Source: Stachybotrys elegans
Lineage: Eukaryota > Ascomycota > Sordariomycetes > Hypocreales > Stachybotryaceae
Direction of reading: 5' to 3'
DNA length: 64,000 bases
Assembly (NCBI GenBank): GCA_020746835.1
Contig: JAGPNK010000010.1
Span: 1,550,001-1,614,000, forward strand
Under the pieces are notes generated by a model. That model made no database searches, was not told where the DNA came from, and was given only the letters and a program-made list of their open reading frames with translations. Of the stretch, positions 56,499 to 64,000 are shown piece by piece. Position numbers and translations under genes: made by a program. Position 1 is the stretch's first letter. The number at the start of each line of letters is the position of its first letter.

Positions 56499-57625
56499 AT
56501 GGAGCAGCAAGATTTGAATGCGTGGACGGTAAGACAAGAAAGCCTTTCCCTGGCAGACTCCAGGCTAACGGCGAGTCCCCTCTGTCTTCAAAGTGGCCCC
56601 TACAGCTTACACAAACGGTCCATCGAGACATTTATCCCTTGTTGGAGCCGTCATCTCCGGCACTATCTGCGGCTGGCAAGTCGGTCCTTATTACCGGAGT
56701 ATCCGGCGGAGTTGGCAAGGCGATCGCCGAGGCCTGGGCCATTTCTGGGGCCGCAGCCATCATCATTACCGGTCGCAAGACAGACGTGCTGAACGAGGTG
56801 GCCGCAAAGCTTCGCAGCATTCCGGCAGCAGTGCACACCAAGGTTGTGGTCCAGCCCGCTGATCTTAGGTCGGAAGCCGAAGTGCAGACACTCTGGGATA
56901 CGGCTCGCGCACAGGTTGGTTTGATCGATGTGCTGATAAACGATGCCGGCCACATGAACATGGCTCCTATCGGCAGTATGAGTCCTTCAGATTGGTGGCT
57001 TGACTATGTTCGTGAATCCTACCGCCATGGAACTGTTCCATTTGATGATGGCATGATAGAGAAACTGACGCTGAGGGCTACAGGAAGTCAACGTCAAGGG
57101 ACCATATCTCATGATCCATCACTTCCTGAACCAGGTCCGACCTGATGGCGCCTCTTCGCCCCGTGGCACAGTTATCTCGCTGAGCACTGGTGCGGCGGGC
57201 TTCTCCTTTCCGAATATGAGCAGCTACATTTCGAGCAAGCTTGCCACTACGCGCATCATGGAGATCCTGCATGCTGAGCAGCCCGAGGTGCGGGCCTTTA
57301 CGCTTGTGCCAGGGATTCTAAGGACAGCAATGACGGCTGATGTTTTCTTCCCATTTGCTCTGGACGATCCGATGCTATCTGGAGGCATGTCTCTGCTTCT
57401 ATCCACGTCGCGTGCTGACTGGCTGAGTGGCAGTGTCGTGAGCGTGAACTGTAAGTTGCAACTGCACCACCTCATTCTGTTGATTGAGGGCCCATGCTTA
57501 CGGCTATTCTCGCAGGGGATATCGAGGAGATGGAGGCTCACAAGGAAGAGATTCTGCGCGAAGGAAGAACGAAGCTTGCCTATATCAATGCCAAGCTACA
57601 AAAAGGGGGTCATCCCTGGGAGTAG
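56499..57625 (+). CDS. Short-chain dehydrogenase/reductase
   Basis: Four exons, 56499-56528, 56594-57007, 57084-57450 and 57516-57625, give 306 residues. The first exon codes for only MEQQDLNAWT; it is supported by phase and a GTAAGA donor. The cofactor loop is VLITGVSGGVGKAIA, followed by ITGRK, a typical NADP(H)-type basic position. The active site is SLSTGAAGFSF with YISSK, giving Ser, Tyr and Lys. LINDAGHMN replaces the usual NNAG. NVKGPYLMIH is also standard. The family oxidises or reduces alcohols and ketones; the substrate is unknown. The divergent monooxygenase neighbour makes a shared pathway plausible. Confidence 0.9.
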
Positions 57626-58283
57626 CTCATACACTTGCTTGTAAATGGCGGGTTGCGCATGGTACACCGGGGTGCTTTAATTCAAGCGATAGTGATTTGC
57701 AACCTTACAGTTCATTCTTTACTGCCCTGGTCACCCACTTGCTTTCTTCCCAATGCAACCCATCGATCCCCAAACTTGAGTTCAGTTCTTAATCATGCAA
57801 CAGCCCATGCACATAGCAAGATTCAATAATCTGAAAGTGAAACTTTGTTCTTGAGCAAGGCGGAACACGAAAGGCATATTCGCTCTTTTCACCGGATAAG
57901 TGGCATTTGTTGCAAGTGACGTCCCAGGCACAACTCCCACACCCCTTCCTAGGACCTTGTAATAGGGGAAGCAGCCGAAACCTTTTTGCAAAACATCACC
58001 CACAATTTTTTTTTTTTTTTTTTTTGGGGGGGGGGGGTCACCTTGGATTCTGGACCTTGTAAGAGTTCATCTGCTCATTGGACCAGTCGCGATAGTATTT
58101 AAGGACTTCTGGCTCGTGTATGAAGTCACTATGTCCAATGTCATAGACCGGCTTGTATTATATCATCGTCTTTCACTTTAAGCTCAAGTGTTTGCAGCAT
58201 CATGACTATACAGACTGTACGCTCCTATAAGAAAGTCAATTCGGCACATTAATTCTCTATCTCGCCGAGATAAAATACACGAA
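57626..58283. other. Intergenic region with homopolymer
   Basis: Holds the T/G homopolymer at 58006-58037 and the promoter of the methyltransferase-like gene. Confidence 0.5.
58006..58037. repeat. T20-G12 homopolymer junction
   Basis: Twenty T directly followed by twelve G. It is low-complexity, and its exact length is the part of this window most likely to be unreliable. Confidence 0.9.
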
Positions 58284-59669
58284 ATGGTCGGAAGCGTCTG
58301 GCACAGCTTAATCTTAAAGCGTGCCGGAGCAGTTCCGGAAAATCAATATCCCTGCTATGCCCCGAATAAACTAAACACCCACAACCCGCAAAGTGAAATC
58401 TCTGGGCTAGCATGTCTTGGCAAACAACTCGACATTCTACATTCCGATATGAAGAGATTCGAACGCAAGGCGCAATCGCAGAGAAAGCATGGCCCGCCTT
58501 CTGTCAGTGCCGCATCCAAGGCTCCGGCTGCACCACCGATCCACAGGCCAGAATGGAAGGGCCCTGGCTATGTCCCAAAGGCCAACCGGAAACCACCGCC
58601 GCGACCAACTCCCAGCAGCGGCCCAAGAGTCCTCGAACAGTTGATTCCGCAGGAGCTCCAGCAATTAGTTCTTGACATCTACCGGGAGACGTTCCCTGCA
58701 TGTAACGACTTCGAGGAGTTGAAACCAGCCCTGCGTGAGATCAAAGATGCAGTGGCTCAGGGAAACTTTGAGCAAGCATTTGGGACGGAGGACAAGCGGG
58801 AGAAATTTACGATTCGTTGGAGCCCGAGTAAGGCGCTTGCGTGCTCGAACATCCTCGCTTCCGTTTTCAACGAGTTGAAAGAAGAAGAATCTGTCAATCT
58901 GCTCAAACACGGCCAGGATCATAGAGCAATCAATGTCTTGAGCTTCGGACAAGCACCTGCAGGACTGATGGCCTTCATGGCTCTGATGAAGCATCAGGAT
59001 TTCGATCTCGCTAGCAATTCGCCGTCTCCACTGAGCTCGGACGGCAACTCTGAGTCGCAATGTTCTCACAACTCTAGATGGAACATTCATCTAATTCATG
59101 CTGTTGACTGGTCCCACGTTATATCCAGCTTACACCAGTCGCTTACACAACCTCGTCCTTTATCCAAGTATGCCAGCGCAAAGGCGAGGGCTTCAAACAT
59201 GCCGCCACTCGCTCATGACGCTTTAAGTTGGCATTTTACACAATCGGATGCCGTTGGCTGCGAGGCTGAAGCCCTCCACGACATGATGGGATCCTGTCCA
59301 GCTTTGATCACGCTTCTTTTCACTTTGGGCGACATGTATAGTTCATCTATCTCACAAGCCTCGGCGTTCTTACGGAATTTGACCGCATCAGCGCCGAAAG
59401 GAAGCCTTTTGGTCGTCGTTGATGATATGAAAACTTATCCCGAGGGACAAGAAGAGGGATTGCATTTGAGCGAGCTAATATATGGAGCTCTTAACCCAGA
59501 AGAACGGCGAGAAGAGCCGAGACGTGAGGAGGATGCACTTGAAAAGAGCAAGGCATGGGAGAAACTTGTTGAACACGATGATAACGTATTCCAAATACGC
59601 AAAGGGTTGTGGTTTCCCGTGAGCCTGGAAAACATCAAGTATCAGATCCATGTACTGAAGCGTTTGTGA
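58284..59669 (+). CDS. Bmt6-like (Methyltransf_34) protein
   Basis: Single exon, 461 residues. A Lys/Pro-rich N-terminal part leads to LIPQELQQLVLDIYRETFP, and the Rossmann-like core has INVLSFGQAPAGLMAF. LITLLFTLGDMYSSSISQASAFLRNLT and the C-terminal WFPVSLENIKYQIHVLKR match the family of the yeast 25S rRNA (uridine-2843-N3) methyltransferase Bmt6. The SAM loop FGQAPAG differs from the Gly-rich loop expected in the family, so catalysis is uncertain. A nucleolar rRNA-modifying role applies only if this is the main orthologue. Its setting among accessory genes suggests an extra paralogue. Confidence 0.75.
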   Translation: MVGSVWHSLILKRAGAVPENQYPCYAPNKLNTHNPQSEISGLACLGKQLDILHSDMKRFERKAQSQRKHGPPSVSAASKAPAAPPIHRPEWKGPGYVPKANRKPPPRPTPSSGPRVLEQLIPQELQQLVLDIYRETFPACNDFEELKPALREIKDAVAQGNFEQAFGTEDKREKFTIRWSPSKALACSNILASVFNELKEEESVNLLKHGQDHRAINVLSFGQAPAGLMAFMALMKHQDFDLASNSPSPLSSDGNSESQCSHNSRWNIHLIHAVDWSHVISSLHQSLTQPRPLSKYASAKARASNMPPLAHDALSWHFTQSDAVGCEAEALHDMMGSCPALITLLFTLGDMYSSSISQASAFLRNLTASAPKGSLLVVVDDMKTYPEGQEEGLHLSELIYGALNPEERREEPRREEDALEKSKAWEKLVEHDDNVFQIRKGLWFPVSLENIKYQIHVLKRL

Positions 59670-60063
59670 GAGTTTTACCTTCATAGAAGCCAAGAATAGG
59701 TTTGCGGCCGAATAATAGTGTGTAAATTGATAAGCTATTGATCAAAATGTACGCTTGTAGCGTCATCCCTGGGCTTTGGTCATACTCGAGCAGCAAAGCC
59801 AAATGGACGCGGTTCTCTTTCAGATCAGCAAGCTTCGCCGTAGCCCTAGATGAGGATTTTCTCTGCAAAGCGGAAACTCACGCGATAGCAAACAAATATT
59901 CAGTGTGTGAATGTTATTAGAAGAATCAAGGAATAGGCAACAATACCACTCCCTCTCTCACGCGCTCATAACAATCCATGGGATTTCTCAATTTATGCTT
60001 CGAGTCCGCTATTCGAGTCAGCCACTTGGTGGCAAGACAAAGTACTGCCACTGCCACCAATGC
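59670..60063. other. Convergent 3' intergenic region
   Basis: No gene is seen between the methyltransferase-like gene and the secreted protein gene. Confidence 0.5.
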
Positions 60064-60768
60064 CTAGCAGCTGTTTTCTCGAACAATGACGTTGATGTTG
60101 TTGTCGTGGAAGCGCTGTCCGCTGACCATCCAGCCAGCACTATTGTAGAACTGCTTGCAGTCGTCTGCAATAACCTTCGCGCCGTTGGCAATATCGTTAA
60201 AGCTGGCAAGCTCAACTCTGTTCGGGTTCTACTTGTTGTTAGTAACAGCCAAGGTTACACAGATATAGAAAGGCTTACATCGTTGCACCACCAAATAGCA
60301 GCGTTGTAACTGCAGCTAACTCGGGCACATACGCCGCGTCCTCCATTGAGCGTGGGCCGTCCGGGAACACCACGAAGGTAATAGACACCCTCTTCGACGT
60401 TTCTGAGCATTGCGACAGGGAAGTTTCGGCAAAGGTTGTAGTCTCTCTTGTCAAGACTCTCGGAGGGAACGGCGCTAGCCTCGGCAGATGCAGCCGCAGC
60501 AATACCATCAATGGCAATAGCAGCGGTCTCAGGGTAGTCAGCCTCAAGTTGAGCCAGCACCTCCTGCACGGTTCCTTTGAGGACCACCGGAGGCTTTCCA
60601 GCTTCGACCTCAATTTTCCAGCCTGCTTCTACAACCTCATAGCCCTCGATCGGGCTCTCAACCTTGGCGGAGACCTAGTGGGAGAATTAGTACTCGTGGC
60701 TTACAGCATAGAGGTCGGAGGTTATTCACCAGGGCAGCCAGAACGGCGATTGCAACAGCGGAACGCAT
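60064..60768 (-). CDS. Secreted protein with pro-region and Kex2-type site
   Basis: Three exons, about 60768-60730, 60674-60279 and 60228-60064, give 199 residues (the first coordinate may be off by one). The signal peptide is MRSAVAIAVLAALV. A pro-region with a TVQEVLAQLEADYPETAAIA helix and an Ala-rich stretch leads to LDKR, a typical Kex2 processing site. The mature part of about 110 residues starts DYNLCRNFPVAML and has six Cys, with YLRGVPGRPT, VSCSYNAAIWWCND and a C-terminal NVIVRENSC. I recall similar small secreted proteins in host-associated ascomycetes but know no function. The pro-peptide layout resembles secreted proteins matured in the Golgi. It could act on other organisms or the cell wall; this is undecided. 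Confidence 0.75.
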
Positions 60769-62862
60769 GGCTGATGGAGTTCGAGAGAATACAAGACGAG
60801 AAGTGCTTGAGACCTGGCTGACAAGTGATTCAAGATTGAAGCTTGACAGAGAAAGGCGGTGGTGATTCATTGAAATAGAGCGCGAATCAGACGACTTTAT
60901 AGCCGTCTTGATCATAGCCTGCCCAGTCTCGTTATTCTTCGGGTTCCATCAGACTAACGCATTGGCATGGATCGCTTTGTCAAGGATGACCCGGGGTAAC
61001 GATCCTTGGGGCGTTTTGCAATCGCTTATGAACGTGAAAGCTTCTACGGAAGATTCGGTTGCATTGGCCATGTGGAGCCATCAAGGCCACAACCCGTTCC
61101 ATTCTCTATATTGTCTGCTGACAAAATGAACATATATTGCATCGGAATCCTACGAATTGTCCCGGATTCTCCTGGTTGTCAGGTGGGAGTGCGTCGATCT
61201 CGCCCAGTCAACAGCGCAAATAGTACCACCGGCGCACTTTGTTTCATCCATAATCTACTAGACGACTTGGCGAAGGATGCGATGACTTTTGGAAGATGAA
61301 TCCACAAGAAGCAGTCTAGGCTACAGGCCTACCAGGATCCTGCTGACCGCTTGCATTGACTCTCTGCTTGGCGTATTTCGCAGATTCGACGATGGTCGCT
61401 TTTAATGGGCCATGCCATGTGCGATTCCCATGTCTCAAGCTGCTGATATCAGGCTAAAGTTGAACGTCTGAGTCCATGTTCCTGTTACCCGACCTACCAT
61501 CCGATGTAGAAGCCGGCTGCCTATTATGGGATGTGCTTAATGAAAAGGGTTATGCTTGTATTCTACCATTAGCCTATCAAGGGGACTGCTGTTGTATTAT
61601 GTCTGAGATATTGTCCATTTCCAGACCATCTCCCTTTGTTTCCATCAGCATAAGCTTGCCCTGTGCACAGAGACTGTTCACACTACGAATACTGAGGAGG
61701 AAGTGGGAGAGCCAGCTCTGTCAAGTGTCGAGATGCCGAATAGTCACCACCATTTATCCATCGAATGTTGCCGTACCAAGGGCGAATGCTTCTGCGCCCG
61801 CAATCATGGGTTGTGTTCAAGCTAACGAGTCGAACCAGTAACGGGATATCCAGGGCAGTGGAATAAGGAAGATACAGTGTACCCCGTATTCTCGGTATAG
61901 GATGCATACAACAAAATTAGCTGTGGTTCCTGGGGCCGTGTTCTGCAGCCTTTGGTAGCCTTTCTCACGCGATGGCCGGTTTCTCTCACGATAGCCGATC
62001 TCTGTCCACTTGAACCCTTGGGATCTATTGAAATCGAAAGGTGGTCCGGTGCACGAAGGAGCAATACGAGTTATCCGACATTTGTTAATCGATAATGGAT
62101 CCCACTCTAACCAATCATGAGCTATTTTCAACCATTATCAGGTTAGCTCACATCTCATCGTATTTCGCTATTCTGGCCCACTATTATGCGGTTGAGGGTC
62201 ATTACGATGTTGATACTAGCATATAAGTAAAGGTCAGGATCTGGGCTGCCAGTGACCTTCATTCGGTCGCCGGGGAAAGTGACCCTTCACCTTCTGGACG
62301 GCTATATTCAATCGGTACCATTTAATTTCTGACGAATCTCACAAGGAAACTATCATCTTATGCCAATACTGTACTGTTTCCTGTACAAAAGGTTGACGGA
62401 GCCAGGGCCTTAGAAAGAACTTCAACAAGCTCATCCAATCAGGGTTTGTTTATGTTGGGAGACCTTTCAGACATAGTATGTATGTAATAAGGCTTAGATA
62501 TCACAAAAATATGATAGAGGTCTACCACGGCCAGCTGAAACGAGGCTGGTCTTTCGGTCGCAGCCTCCTTGGCATTTGGTGAAGAGACTGCACGATGCCT
62601 AACTGTTTCCCTTCAAGTTCAAGCCTATGGTGGATATTTAATATTGCATGCAGCCTGTAGAAACATTGCATTTCTATTCACCATGAGGAGTAATGAGTGT
62701 TGAGATGTCTCTTGACCATATATTACCCAACAAGTATAGCATGCCTTCTTCTACTCGGAGCGAGTTGCATAAATGCCCTCATGACTACTGCCTATCAGTT
62801 CCTTAAATATAGACACAGCACCGGATGTACCAAGGCTGTTGATTCACATCGTTCTGCAGACT
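60769..62862. other. Intergenic region
   Basis: About 2.1 kb with scattered short ORFs on both strands. None shows a domain. No RNA gene or repeat was recognised. Confidence 0.5.
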
Positions 62863-64000
62863 CTATGCTATACATAAATCCAATCCATGTTTCCTGAGTA
62901 TCAGATTCAACCCATACGGGCCATACGCGCGAGGATCCGGGTCATCCCATAACAACTGTAGCGCGTCAATGAACTTCTTGACGTGCCACATGTCACACCA
63001 CTCTTCCCGTGCCTCGTTAGCATATTGTCTCTGTTGTTCAGGTTCTGTCAAGCAAGAACCACCGATGAGGAGTGGCCATAACAGAGTTGCCGAATAAACC
63101 TTGTCCACAATGTTCTCCATGCAACCGAACAGGATCATGATGTGCTGTTCTATGGCACACAAAACATTAGCATCAGACACCAAAGAGCCTTGAAGTGCTG
63201 TAGCAAGGAAGATGGACAAGGCTTGTCGTAAAATCTCTGCTGCATTGCGTTTATGCCTCCACTCTGTGATTGTTTCCCCTTGGAGGCGTGGTGGCATTTC
63301 CCAGCATACAATTCGCTGATACAGGTCTTCGTACGTCTTCCTCAAAGGTAAGCTCGGCTTCCGGTAGGTTTTTGATTCCTGTTCTTCTGCAAGCCGTCGC
63401 GATGCAAGTTGACATATCTCGGGGGTAAGCTGGAACAGCTCATGGCCGCCCGCGAACAGAACACCAAACGTGGGGAAGAGTTCCATCTCCTTCATTGTCA
63501 ATCCTGGTAGCGGGAGCTCCACGTGTTTAAGCTCTTGAGCCTTGAAGCTTGTAACGGTATTGCTAAAGGCGAGGTACATGTAGATCTCGATGCTGAATCC
63601 AAATGATTGAGAGTTGAGGTCAGGAGCTACATGGCGGTCGGTAGGGAGTCCTGATTTGAGGAGCTCTGTGATCAAGTAGCGGCTGGCGCGGAGATGTGTA
63701 AGCATTACATCTTGTGTCTCAGCCGAAATCGCCTGCATTAAGCATCACCAATCAGATCCCGTATTTCCCAATATTGTGTTACTGCTGACCCACCTCGTAA
63801 TGGCATGCCACAAGAAGAATACGCAAAAGCCTTTCAGTTTTCTCCAAGTCACCGTGCTTGAAGGTCGAAAACTCTCTCCGCAGACCAGTAATTAGCTTCG
63901 AATAATGCATATTCCTAGCATGGACGAGTTGGGCACTGTCAGGCCGTCTGCACGTCAGGTGAGCTCCGCCCAGTGCCAGCAATCCATGCATGAGCAGATC
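62863..64000 (-). CDS. Fungal_trans_2 domain regulator, partial at window edge
   Basis: Only the 3' part is in the window: one exon running from the edge (64000) to 63794 and a last exon at 63732-62863, in phase across a 61 bp intron. LMHGLLALGGAHLTCRRPD and LLRILLVACHYE match the helical Fungal_trans_2 domain of Zn2Cys6-type transcription factors. A long helical region follows, with LPLPGLTMKEMELFP and LLWPLLIGGSCLTEPEQ, ending in GPYGLNLILRKHGLDLCIA. The DNA-binding zinc cluster should lie beyond the edge. It may regulate neighbouring metabolic genes, but its target cannot be told. Confidence 0.85.

Noticed and set aside
1..64000. CRISPR array, rRNA, intact transposon
   Set aside because: No regularly spaced repeats, no rRNA-like blocks, no transposase, reverse transcriptase or long terminal repeats were seen; CRISPR is not expected in a fungus.

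Overview
The window looks like a piece of nuclear genome from a filamentous ascomycete (Pezizomycotina, most like a Sordariomycete). Coding regions are split by 45-75 bp introns with GTAAGT-like donors and CTAAC-like branch sites. The families present are also typical: HET domain proteins, DUF3176, DUF7580, DUF7514, Fungal_trans_2, PTH11/rhodopsin-type membrane proteins and MFS carriers. I cannot name the species. All family calls come from reading the sequence; no search was run. Exon borders were fitted by hand from splice motifs and reading phase.

Layout. 0-16 kb: a vacuolar amino-acid-type MFS carrier, an F-box/LRR-like gene, a possible regulator with a pyrimidine-rich leader, a 60-residue Cys-rich protein, a Nudix hydrolase, a second F-box paralogue and an intact HET gene. 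15.7-25.8 kb: metabolic genes. These are a TOXD-like reductase, a sugar-type MFS carrier, a heme-dependent oxidative N-demethylase (DUF3445) gene converging on a CYP7/8-like P450 gene with an apparent frameshift, and a gene with possible His and Cys landmarks of a papain-like fold. 26-38 kb: accessory, partly decayed DNA. It holds a broken HET gene with stops fitting repeat-induced point mutation (RIP), a DUF3176 membrane protein, a small secreted protein, and a divergent pair made of a DUF7580 gene (with an internal stop) and a C2H2-DUF7514 fusion. 38.9-44.3 kb: two consecutive seven-helix membrane proteins, then a P-loop kinase-like protein. 44.7-49.5 kb: a sugar transporter and a GH31 alpha-xylosidase on the same strand, a plausible unit for xyloglucan-derived disaccharides. 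50-64 kb: a single-pass membrane protein, an SMP-like small protein, a head-to-head FAD monooxygenase/short-chain dehydrogenase pair, a Bmt6-like methyltransferase with an altered SAM loop, a secreted protein with a Kex2-type site, and the 3' part of a Fungal_trans_2 regulator cut by the window edge.

The most unusual items are the DUF7580 / C2H2-DUF7514 divergent pair, the DUF3445-P450 convergent pair, and the two F-box proteins with a Cys-containing insert. No tRNA, rRNA, CRISPR array or intact transposon was seen.
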